Source of the DNA: Decorospora gaudefroyi
Taxonomy: Eukaryota; Ascomycota; Dothideomycetes; Pleosporales; Pleosporaceae
Assembly (NCBI GenBank): GCA_010015605.1
Contig: ML975288.1
Span: 62,001 to 126,000 of the forward strand
Length of the DNA stretch: 64,000 nucleotides
Reading direction: 5' to 3'
This document shows positions 1-9,865 of this stretch, one piece after another (position 1 is the stretch's first letter; each line of letters begins with the position of its first letter). Below the pieces are notes generated by a model. The model did no database searches. It had not been told where the DNA came from and saw only the letters and a list, made by a program, of their open reading frames with translations. Made by a program: the position numbers and the translations under genes.

Positions 1-252
1 TACCGTCATCAATACCAGACAGTCCTCCTGCGATACAGGAACATCCTGAGTAAGAGCTACTCCGCCCTCGCTGAGGTCAGGTCCTTCTCTTGAGTCGCCC
101 TCATCTGTAAGCGGGTATTTTGATATGCCACTACTCAACCAGCCCGTGATGACTTTTGATAGACCCTCGTTTGGGAATAGCTCCAGGAACTGGCGCAATG
201 TCGAAATGTCGAGATCTAACAAATCGTGTGCACTATCCGCGTGTGACGCCAT
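1..252 (-). pseudogene. SKI3: SKI3 middle/C-terminal part (5' end displaced, runs off left edge)
   Basis: The minus strand is open from position 252 to the window edge. From about 225 leftwards it encodes a segment (DLLDLDISTLRQF, then FPNEGLSKV and GWLSSGISKYP) that matches the part of Ski3 directly following the N-terminal TPR block. Ski3 is the TPR scaffold of the Ski2-Ski3-Ski8 complex, which feeds mRNA to the cytoplasmic exosome. The first nine or so residues from the ATG at 252 do not look like Ski3 and are probably fortuitous. The N-terminal half of the same protein lies divergently at 551-1499, so the gene appears cut by an inversion. Whether this half is still transcribed is unknown. 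The remainder of the roughly 1400-residue protein lies outside the window. Confidence 0.6.
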
Positions 253-550
253 GGTCGCAACTCTTTTACCCCCCGATGCTATGCAAAACTCCGATGGATG
301 CTTGACTGAGAAGGGAACTAGGTTATAGTTTTTGTTGCAGAGGTGAAAAGGCTCAGAATAATCCGAATGGTTGATGACATTGTTCGTCCTCTGGTAAGGC
401 TGAGCTGTGGACCCCCGCTAGCGCATCCTGCGTCATTGCCTGCTCTTCAGCATCCCCACCGAACCTTCAACTCACCTCATGGCACATCGATAGCCCAAAC
501 CGCGCCGGACCGACGGCTTCATTCACTTTTTTTGTACCCAAGCCATCACC
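253..550. promoter_or_regulatory. Spacer between the two divergent SKI3 halves
   Basis: This 298-bp stretch holds no gene. It should contain the original SKI3 promoter and 5' UTR, which now lie between two divergent halves of that gene. No clear TATA box was identified. If the inversion model is right, the same promoter region faces the N-terminal half in its native orientation and the displaced C-terminal half in an artificial one. Confidence 0.4.
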
Positions 551-1499
551 ATGTCGTCAAAAACAGCGCTCAAAGCCGCCAAAGCCGCCATCAGCGCAAG
601 GAACTGGGAGGAAGCGAAAGAGCAATCCATAGCGGTGATTGAGAAGGACCCCAAGAACTACTTCGCGCATCTATTCCTTGGACGCGCAAACGATGGCCTC
701 AGTCAGTACGACGAGGCGGCGAAGGCGTACCACGACGCGACGAAGATCAAGCCCGAGGATGCGCAGGCCTGGTTAGGACTGCGGACCATGTATGAAGGGC
801 TCAAGAACGCAAAGGTGGGCGAGAACATTGACGTCGGACTAGAGTTGGCGCAGATATACATGAACCTGTACGCATTACATTACATTACGTTACCTTACAC
901 TACATTATATTACATAATATCCATGGCCACGTCGATATACTAACAACCACAGCGACGACGCCCATAAATCCCAATCCGCAATCGACAAACTCGTAGACCA
1001 CGCCCGCGCCCACGGCACAAAACCTCAATACGCTCGCGCCCTCGCCACACAACTGCCAGCCTCACCCATCTACGGCTACCTCGAAGGCCGGCTGCCCGAC
1101 CCTTCAAAAACATACACGCGCATCGCCGAGATCCACGAAACCACCGAAGCCCAAACGATCAAGCGGCTAATCGACGAGCGACGCTCCCGCATCGGTGCAA
1201 CGCTAGAGGGTACGACCGCCGCTGTCAAGAACGAGATCTATGCGGCGAGTCCGCTGGAGGGTATATATGAGGAGATTATCAATTGGACGGGCGATGATGA
1301 GCTGAGGAGAGAGTATGAGGAGAAGTTGTTGGGTAGGGCGTATGACACGTTGATGGTGTTGCCGGCTGGGGAAAAGAAAGAGAAGCGGGAAAAGGTTATG
1401 AAGCTCGCGCATGATATGGTTGTTATTCGACATCCGAATTTGTTGGCGTGGACGATTGAGTTGGAGTGGAGGAGTGGGATGGAGGTGGAGGCCTATTAA
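551..1499 (+). pseudogene. SKI3: SKI3 N-terminal TPR fragment (287 aa)
   Basis: There are two exons, 551-867 and 953-1499, around an 85-bp intron with a TACTAAC-type branch site and a repetitive TTACAT tract. The product starts with TPR helices (KAAKAAISARNWEEAKEQ, then FLGRANDGLSQYDEAAKAY) and goes on to the Ski3 signature region (EEIINWT, REYEEKLL, RAYDTLMVLP, HPNLLAWTIELEW). It stops after 287 residues, where Ski3 proteins continue for about 1100 more. The missing continuation is found on the opposite strand at 225-1. The stop comes a few codons after homology ends near 1490. It is therefore a truncated gene. It could still make a short TPR protein, but not a full Ski scaffold. Confidence 0.75.
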
Positions 1500-1658
1500 A
1501 GGATGTGATAGGAATCTTTGGACATCTGTGTGCGTGGATTGACGAGGTCAGATGGATTGGATTCATAGCCCCCAGAGTCCATGCTAATAGTCACCGTGAG
1601 CATGTCGCGAGAGTAAACAAATTTCCAACTCCTCAGCGCCTTTCATACATACAATTTT

Positions 1659-2300
1659 TCAAGCATTCGCAGCCCTAACAACCCTCCTCTTCTCCTCCAC
1701 AGTAAACAAACTCTCCCCCTGCTTCAGCGCATGAACTAGCATCGGCACACTAACCGCCTTAAAGTCCGGTGCCTCTCTAACTTTATCGAGATCGTCCGCA
1801 AACTCAGAAGCAATCTTGCGCAAGTAGAGGGCTGAGAAATCTTCCTGGGGTTGCGCCTGGGGTTGAGCTTTGGCTTTAGTAGAAGGCGAAGAGGTCGGTA
1901 CGTCTTCCATGGGGGTATCCTCGGGTGCTTGGGTAGTAGTGTCTGATTTTGACTTTTTCTTCTTCTCTTTCCTGGCTGGTGTTGGTGCTGCTGCTGCATG
2001 TGTGGCGGGTGATGCATCCTAGGTATCCCCAATCAGCTCCCATCTTACTACCTAGGAATGCTTTACCAAAGCCTTTTTTTGCGTACCTCGGCCTCATCCG
2101 CTACATCGCCATCCTGCCTATTCTTTTTCGTCTGCGTCCCAACATCGCTATCACTTTCGCTGCTCGACGAAACTGAGCCACATTTTAGTAATCATATAAC
2201 GCTTTTCTCGGAGCTTAGGTTATGCACCTTCAGTCCGCGTTCTCCTCTTCTTTGATTTGCGTTTCTTTTCTACGACGTTTGTTGGTTTTTGCGCCGCCAT
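1659..2300 (-). CDS. RSA3: Ribosome assembly protein 3
   Basis: There are three exons on the minus strand (2300-2228, 2172-2087, 2018-1659), giving 172 aa. The start MAAQKPTN leads into a Lys/Arg-rich stretch and a Ser/Glu/Asp-rich stretch, both low complexity. The C-terminal 60 residues carry the Rsa3 domain (FSALYLRKIASEFADDLDKV, APDFK, SVPMLVHALKQG, LFTVEEKRRV). Rsa3 is a nucleolar factor of early 60S ribosomal subunit assembly. The exon junctions keep one frame (73 + 86 + 360 nt). It lies on the same strand as the displaced SKI3 part, which suggests that RSA3 and SKI3 were once tandem neighbours. Confidence 0.85.
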
Positions 2301-2941
2301 GGTGTTGTGTTGTCGTGTTCGATGGTGGAAAAAGTCAAGATGTGAATGTGATGCTTATCGATAAGGCACGTGCAATGCTAGCGTCGGGCTATGATAGTGG
2401 CTCTTTCCGTCTCAAGGTTTTTTGCTACCTCATCTTTCAGTCACGCACTTACAGCAGACACACGTCGAGCTTTTTTACTCATGTATACGCGAAAGCTATC
2501 AACAAGTTAATTGTGGTTGTTGTCTCAGGCTATTGACGAGCGAAGCGCATGCAGCGCGCGCAGAAATGCTCCTTTGTTCTGAGAATCAGGGCTAGATATG
2601 ACAACAGCAGACGGTCTCTCGCACTACAGAAAGAGTTAGATACAGGCCCTTGCATACCTGTGCAGGCATCATTTATGGCACTTTTTCCCAAGGCTCCTTA
2701 TAGATACTGTGCTCGATTGCTTCACGAGCTAGGTTATTAGCAACACTGGACTTGAACCGAGGAAAAGCTATAATGATTCTCTACATGTATTCACGCAGCT
2801 CGCCAGGCACCAAACAAAGGAAATCACGGCCCTGAACAGACATCTCACTCACTCACTCTCGCTATCGACGCCATCTTTTCCTGAGCCCTCGACACTTCTA
2901 CCTCCGAATTCTGCTCTCAACACCGTCAATGTGTGTATGTA
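2301..2941. other. Intergenic, RSA3 upstream region / BTB gene 3' side
   Basis: I see no supported gene here. The short open frames lack family features. A tRNA-T-loop-like string near 2745-2760 does not pair as a tRNA (see rejected items). Confidence 0.5.
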
Positions 2942-3857
2942 CTATTTTGTCATTGTCTGCCCTGCTTTCGCTGGTGATTTTTCCGCCTCTTCGCATCCCG
3001 ACGCCGTCTTCGTTCTCTTAGGCGTCCTTACGACTGCCGGGGTTGTTGAATTGCCGGGCACTTCGACTTCATGGTAGTACGATGACGGCCGGTTGATCCA
3101 CGAGCCGAGAATGTCGGAGCCGCGCGCCTGCACCAGACGAACAGCCACATCGCGAATCAAACCGTATGGTAATACGATCTTGCTAGCCCGGAACCAACTC
3201 TCCTTGCCGAATTCGGCATACAGGTCCACGAGCAGCTTCCGGGCTTGACTTCGTTCGGGCGTTCCTTCATAAAGCTCTTTGGAACTTTCACTGGGTATCG
3301 GGCCCTCGATGTCGAAGAGCAACGCGCTCTTGCTCACGAGCTCGCTGAAGAAGGCGTGCATGCCGTCGATGATTGCGTTTCTGGCGGTCAAATCTTGCAG
3401 CTTTTCCGCCAGAACATACAGTCGGCAGAGCTTCTTCCACTCGTCAGAACCTCTGGTCACCAGTCGACCAGCGTACACCAGGTTGATATACAAGCGGAAT
3501 ATTTCCGGGTCATCGTCTGGCAGTGTCACCATGTGCTCGTCGTGGTCTTGTTGCCAGACACTGCCAGTAGCGCATTTGAAGAATTCCGATCGCAGCCTCA
3601 GTATGGCCTGATGGACGGTGAATGTTGCTAGGTTTTCGCCATGGCCGACGCGCACCTTGAGCATGCAGTCGCCGAGGCTGGACTGATGTCAGCCACCGTT
3701 TTCAAACTCGCGTGCGGCGTACTTACATCAAAGCCTCGCTCGACAATACTCGTCGATCCACAATCTTGAGCTGTGTGTTACCGAGAGGACTCTTCGGTCG
3801 AGCTGGTAAAATCGATTGAGTAGGCGTGCTACCGAAGTTGAAGGGACTCGTGGACAT
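2942..3857 (-). CDS. BTB/POZ domain protein
   Basis: There are two exons (3857-3727 and 3677-2942), giving 288 aa; the intron is 49 bp. A Ser/Pro-rich N-terminus of about 40 residues precedes a BTB/POZ fold: VRVGHGENLATFTVHQAIL, SEFFKCA, then DDPEIFRLYINLVYAG and LYVLAEKL. The C-terminal half is shared with the damaged BTB genes at 14.8-16.9 kb (QARKLLVDLYAEFG, SWINRPSSYY). BTB proteins of this fungal type are thought to mediate protein-protein contacts, some as Cullin-3 adaptors. No partner domain is visible, so the function is unknown. The last 30 residues are basic, a possible nuclear signal. This is the only intact member of the family in the window. Confidence 0.8.
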
Positions 3858-4739
3858 GATGGAAAAATGTAGACTGGACACAAAGGTTTCTCGTGAACTT
3901 TCACAATGCGACATCAATACTCCCACTGCATACTCTCATATACCATTTCTTCTATCGCACTTGGCCTCGAGCAATGCGACCGCGAATGTCGCCGCTTATC
4001 CGCGACGTTTCAACACCGTCTCGCACGCATGCGCGCGCGCTCCGCAGCAACGACAGGCTCATAGAGAAAGAGAACCAGTACCACGGAGTAAGAAAGACAT
4101 TCGGAATACCCAAATGGGTGATAGCATGGGACATTGGTGTCTAGCCAACAGCGGTTAAGCAAGGGTGCGGCACAGTACTAAGTATCAACACCGACCGAAA
4201 CACGGAGGCACAGAGACTTGTTCAACTGCATGAATGAAATAAAGATCCTGAGACATTCAGGCGCGCCATCCAATTATTTGGACTCTCATTGGTACACCAA
4301 GCTCTCAAAACAGCCATCACTTCCTTCCAACGCAGTCTCACGCTACGTAGGTACGTACTCCCCACTATCCTCTACCCGCAGCCCATGAGCAGCATGTAGC
4401 TAGATATCTACTCCACTAAGGACTATCATATACACTATGCAGAAAATACGCTAAATTACATTACACCTACACTCTCGCCTCTAACCACCGCCTATAGCGT
4501 CTACACCTTAACCACAGCACCTAACCCAAAGCTTTTCTCTCCATCAGCATCCTCTCCACCCTCCAACTAAACCCATTCCCTACAACACACACAACCAGCC
4601 CACACATCCCCAGCATCTCATCCCAAAACCACCACAGTAACTCCGCCCCTTACGCTAATCCCATTAAAAAAATTCTTTTTCAAAACAGATCATACCTATC
4701 CTAGTTACGCAAGTAGAGCAAAAAAAAAACAAAAAAAAA

Positions 4740-4783
<44 letters not shown>

Positions 4784-5393
4784 AAAAAAAAACGGTAGTA
4801 ACTCAGAGCCGCTACCTACATACCTACCACGGGAGCTTGCCCCTCCCATCGAAACTGAAATTTTTTCAACACGCCCTTCTGCCGCTAAGTAGTATATAAG
4901 CTGTGTTTTTCTACAGAATGTTGTGACTCTCTACCTTTTTTTTTGGCTCGTAAACTAGGTACTCAAGATATTATAGGTATGATATGATACCCCACGTTAG
5001 GTAGCCCTTGTACAATACAATACAATACTCGGTAAAAAGTGCGTTGTGGGCGGGGAAGAAAGGACGAGGGTCGTTGTATATGTTTGGGGGGTGTGATGGT
5101 GGGGTATAGGGGAGGGGAGGGGGTTATGTGGGTGTGGTGAAGTAAAAGTATGGGTATCAGAAGACGTGAATCTAGCTTCCTACATGAACAAATCCACATA
5201 ACCAAAAAAAAAGGTAAAAGCGCTATACGAATGCAAAAAAATAACACGCACATAGTGGACACGAAAACCCCCTTCTCTCTTGCACTGATATTCAAATTTT
5301 CTCTTCATATAATAAAAAAAAACACAAACAAGGCCTCCAAAACCCACCCAACATGCCCCAACTCGCATTATCCCCACCACCATAACCCCACCA
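3858..5393. other. Intergenic region with poly(A) tract
   Basis: This gene-free 1.5-kb stretch lies between the BTB gene and the exportin 3' end. It contains the A-rich tract at 4719-4792 (listed separately) and further A-runs near 5210-5335. I see no conserved coding potential. Confidence 0.5.
4719..4792. repeat. Poly(A)/AAAC low-complexity tract
   Basis: About 74 bp are almost pure A, broken only by a few single C bases, including an uninterrupted run of more than 40 A. It has no target-site duplication or element body that I can see, so I read it as simple low-complexity sequence rather than the tail of a retroelement. Confidence 0.9.
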
Positions 5394-8300
5394 CTACGAC
5401 TCAAACATATCCGCAACACCCACCAACCCGGGACTCGTCCCCCTCACAATCTCGGGCTGCGGATCCACACTCATATACTGTTCCATAAGGCCGGACCTCT
5501 TCTGAGGAGGCGGTCTCTGAATCCGGCCCTGCTCATGGATACTCACACCCTTGATCGAACTCAACAGATCCAAAACAATACTCCGCTGCATTCGCTCATC
5601 CTGTTTATTTGCGCCACGCAGTTTGGCGAGGCGGCGATCGACGCGGTATTCGTCGCCCATGCCGGGGAGGGAGAGGATGATGGAGCGGGGGGTGTCTTCG
5701 TCGAGGTGGATGATGCCAGCGATGAGGGAAGCGAGTTCTTTTTGGCAGTCGACAAAGTAGGGTTCGTGGAGCGAGGTGATGGCTGATTTGAGGATGTCAT
5801 TGCAGAAGTAGTCGCGGATGGGGGACGCGTCTTTGAAGCGGGGAAGGAGGGTGCGGAGGACGCGGACGGTGGTGATGACGGAGCGGGTGTCGCGGACGCG
5901 GATGGTGGAGTTGCAGAAGAGGAGGATGGGCTCGAGGACTGAGGGGGTGGCGAGAATGAAGTCGCACATGGGGGGTGCGTTTGCGTCGCGGCGCGTGTGG
6001 TCGTCTGGGCGTGCGAATTCCTGTCGGGAATCGAGGAGGACGGCGACGAGCGAGACGGCCGAGTAGGTGAGTTGACGTAGTATGCTTTCCGTCTTCATCT
6101 CATCGGTTAGGTTGTCGTTGTGTCCTGACTCTGCTACTTGTCGCGCGACCTCGTTCCACTCCGAGGATATTTTGCGATCCAGTTCCCGGAATAGACCATG
6201 TATCATTGGCGGCAAGAATTGGGGTCGTAATGGCGCTGGACAGCCCTCTATCAGATGCGTAGACACCGTTAGTAAAACGGACAAGTGGTGCGCAGTCAAC
6301 GCGCCAGCGTGGCCGAACAGTGCCTGACTAAGCGGCTCCGGTAGGTCTTGTATACCGTAGAAGTGGTCGCGAAACCGCGTGAGCGAGTAGAGAATGTAGT
6401 ATGAGCTCTCTCTTATCTGACGCACTGTGCCGCGTACCGTTGAGGCAAAGCCTTCGTATGTAGATTTCGACCCGCTGACCCTAGCAAAGAAGTCGTCTCT
6501 ACTCTCGGTGGATATGCCCGCTTGCCAGAATCGGTCGGTCAACACCCTTCGAATGACTTGTTGTAGCTCGACTGGCAGATGCGACCAGTTGCTGTCGATG
6601 TCGTTGAATGCTTGCGCATGGCTTACTAGTTGGAGCAGGTTGGGAAGCATGACCGGTATAGCCTCTGCCCACAGTACCGCAGCGGTCTCATAGGCCGCAG
6701 TCCCATCGCGGAGCTTTTCCGTTGAGGCGGCAAGTAGGGTCTTGGTTAGACGCAGGGGAAGATGCTGAGATCGATCCAGGATCGAAGCCTGTAGAGCCTG
6801 GCCATCGCTAGGCAGTGGCTGCTCAGACCAATCATGGATGCCTCGGAAATTGTTTGCAGACAGGAATTCGGGCAGTTGGCCCATGCTCAAGACGTTACAA
6901 AATGATGGAAACGAAGAAATGGCGTCGGTGAACTCGTCGTTGCGCCATGCATCCGTGACGCGGTTGAGCATCTGCCTCATACGCCCTTCTTGGGTGCTGC
7001 GCTCTAGCGTCGTACATCTATGTATGATGATGAAAAGGAAAGCCGAGTATGCCATCCGTTGGCGCTCATCCGTTGTAGGATCATTGATCATCTCGTTGAT
7101 CTTAGCTTCTAGTTGCTCGTATACGTTCATAAAGTCATCGGCGAATTTCATCGCCAACTTCTGCATCTCCAAGCTGCATATCCGCTCTAGGTCTTTGACC
7201 GCATCAGAGTACTGTGGGTAGTTTGTGTCATCCGCTAGCCGTATCGTAAGCATGTACTCGAGAAAGTTCAGCGCGAAGCCTGGCCGATCTCCGAGGGCTT
7301 TTGTGGAGAGCGTCGCCATGAGCGAGATGATCTTCCTTGCCACCTCCGGGTCTTCGAACTGCGCCTGTAATATCTGGCTGCCCCATTGCTCGAAAGAAGC
7401 TTCTAGCGTGTTGCGTGTTTGCTCGGTTTCTGATGCCTGCTCGCCTTGGCCTTGCTGCCACTTCATGTAGCCTTTCAGTGCAGCTTCGATGACGGTGACT
7501 TGCGCGTCGACCTGAAGGACTTGTGGTGAGTTCTTGGTAAAGCTTTCTCGTTGAAAAGGGGGCTGGTCGCGGTACAGGTTCTGCAGCATATCGGTTGCCT
7601 GTTCAAGAATATGGTCCATGGCCTCGACGGGTGTCTTACGAACGAGAACCTCGATCACGTCTGCGCAGAACCTGCGGTAGTTTCCTAGGAAGGCGTGCCG
7701 TTCTGGAACGGTATCAATGTCTTCATTCAAGAAGCGCAGTGTCACGTTTTCAGTGTCTTCGGGGAGGGTCTCGTAGCGGATCAATCGCGCACAGCATGTC
7801 TCGAGCAGACCGCCGACCATGGAGTTTACCACATCAGCGTCCCTGACAATGCTGGATCGCAGTAGCTTGGTCCAGCAGTGCAGGACGGGTATAGAGACGA
7901 CGAGGCTTGGGTTCCGCATTATGTCGTAGAGAAAGCCGAATATACCGGCCAGATCGCTGCCCTCTGGTATCAACTGGGGCTTTTGCTCGATGAAGAGGCC
8001 AAGGCTGTTAGCCAGCTGCGATGGTTAGCCACACAACAGGGGCTCAGGATCGATCGCAGGGGTAGCGTACTTCGGAGAGCCTCTTGCACAGCATGTACTT
8101 TTGGTCGTCAATGTCGTTGACGTTCATGTCTGCCAGTGTCCAGTTGTATACTTCCCGTAGCAGCGCAACGCTTCCCGGTGTGAACATGGGGCATACTAGC
8201 TCCACAAACTCGTCGTCGTGTAGGTGGGTGCGGTTGTAGATGGACTGGAGGGTCTCGACGGCGGCCTGTCTGTTGTGAGTGACGGTCTCCTAGGCGGCTG

Positions 8301-9204
8301 CGATGCGACATACAATCTGTATCTCCACGACGGGTACAGCCAGCGCCTTGCAGACAGCCTCGATGACCTGGGTGGCAGCAATGGCCTTGGGCATGATCCA
8401 CGGCATGGCGGCCCTGAGCGCATGCAGCGTCTTGACCGCGCTGGTCCTCACCGGCTCCTGGTTCCGGTAGTCTTGCGCCCAGCACCAGCCCAGGTTGTTG
8501 CACAGCCGGTGTAGCCAACCCTCGTCGCCACACCGCACATTGAGGCTCTTTTCGCGCGTGGGCAGCTGCTCGTGTATGACGGCGAGTGGCGTGAAGATCT
8601 CCACACAGGCCCGTCCCAGGTCGCTGCCCCGCAGGCCGGCCGTCGCATCCTCGCGGTTGAAGACTTCCTCGGACAGCATTTCGAGCACGTACAGCACGAC
8701 GGCTTGGTGGTGCAGCGACGTCGTCCACAGCGCCACGAGCTGCTCGTCCATGTCCAGCCACTCGGCGCCCCAGCTCCGTTTCGCAATCTCTGTCCACAGC
8801 TGGGCGACCTTGTTCCGGATGTAGACGGGCTCGCTTTCCGACACATTCTGGGCCAGCTCTATCGCATACCCCCGGACCGCAGTCGCTTGCTCGACCGTGA
8901 ATTCGTCCCAGCTGTACTTGATCGCATACTCCAGCATCGTGAGGCCATAGTAGCGGAGCTGTGCGGGTTGTGCGCCGTCGCGAGCAAGCGCGTGGCCATG
9001 TGAGGGCGCTTCCGGGTGTCTCTTCGCCTGCTCGAGGTACTCGGTGGCTTGTCGGCGCGTCTCGTTGCTCGACGTGGGCGCGTAGATGGCCTGCAACGCT
9101 TCCAGCACCTGCGAGAGATGTGCGTGGCTGTCGCCCGTCAGCTGCTCGTGGTGCGCCTCGCCGCCGCCATTTGTTTGCGGGCTTTCGTCAGCCGCGGCGT
9201 TCAT
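5394..9204 (-). CDS. MSN5: Exportin-5 / Msn5-type karyopherin (importin-beta family)
   Basis: There are three exons (9204-8338, 8289-8071, 8015-5394), giving 1235 aa, the normal size for exportin-5/Msn5. It is an all-helical HEAT-repeat protein that carries phosphoproteins and some RNAs across the nuclear pore with Ran-GTP. Family features include the N-terminal Ran-binding-like block (YYGLTMLEYAIKYSWDEF), VYIRNKVAQLWTEIAKRSW, and the long exportin-5-like body (FLGNYRRFCADVIEVLVRKTP, PEFLSANNFRGIHDWSEQPL). The first intron has two candidate donors in the same frame, GTACCC at 8337 (48 bp) and GTATGT at 8313 (24 bp). I chose the longer because 24 bp is below usual intron size. The Met at 9204 gives the best family-like N-terminus; a longer open frame upstream is probably 5' UTR. 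Confidence 0.85.
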
Positions 9205-9865
9205 CGTGGTGGAGACGGCTGCAAGCCCGGGCGTGTGAGGCAGGTGGGGGAGGTGAGGGTTGTCGTGGGCTGCTACCGTGGTGTGCGGAAGAGGCAGCAG
9301 ACAAGGATGGCGGTGGGTGCATGTGGGTGCCAGCTGATTCGAGAAGCGTTGGCGGCCAAGGTCGGGGACGAAGCTGAAGCAGCAACTATGGCGGTGAGAC
9401 GTGCAGGTGAAGGCGCATGCTCGCTCACGTTGACCCGGACCGAATAATGGCGGTGCACTTGCTTGTGTGGGAAGGGAGACGGAGTAGTGGCAGTGAAGGA
9501 ACGTCACAGGTTCCACAAACGCGCTTTGCAGCCTTGCTGGGTATTCCCCAGGCCTCGGCGCGTCGACGCGGTGTCAGCTGTTTCCCAGTCAGGCACCGAC
9601 ATCGTCGCTTGCAGGACCCAATTCTCGCGCATGCACACTATATACACCGCACCTCTACCCACACATGTCCACCGGAAACGCAGCAGGAAGCAGATAAAGT
9701 CGTCCCACTCTCATGTTGGCCGCGAACCATCGTATGCGCCAGAAAATGCTGACTGCGTGACCTGACCGTCGGCTGATTGTTACATCACCGCGCATTGGTC
9801 CAATCGTCCAGACCCCGCAACACCAACCCTCAATCTCAGAACATCGTGAACCCCCCTCGCTCGGC
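9205..9865. other. Intergenic, upstream of exportin gene
   Basis: This 660 bp lies between the exportin start and the 3' end of the GH5_12 gene, both on the minus strand. It presumably holds the exportin promoter. No further gene is supported. Confidence 0.5.

Noticed and set aside
2735..2770. T-loop-like string (TTCAAGTCC on the minus strand) suggesting a tRNA
   Set aside because: The flanking bases do not pair into a 5-bp T stem, and no matching acceptor, D or anticodon arms are found around it.
8108..8797. 229-codon minus-strand open frame inside the exportin gene
   Set aside because: It overlaps the exportin exons in another frame, has Arg/Gly-rich low-quality composition and no family motif; it is a shadow of a GC-rich exon.
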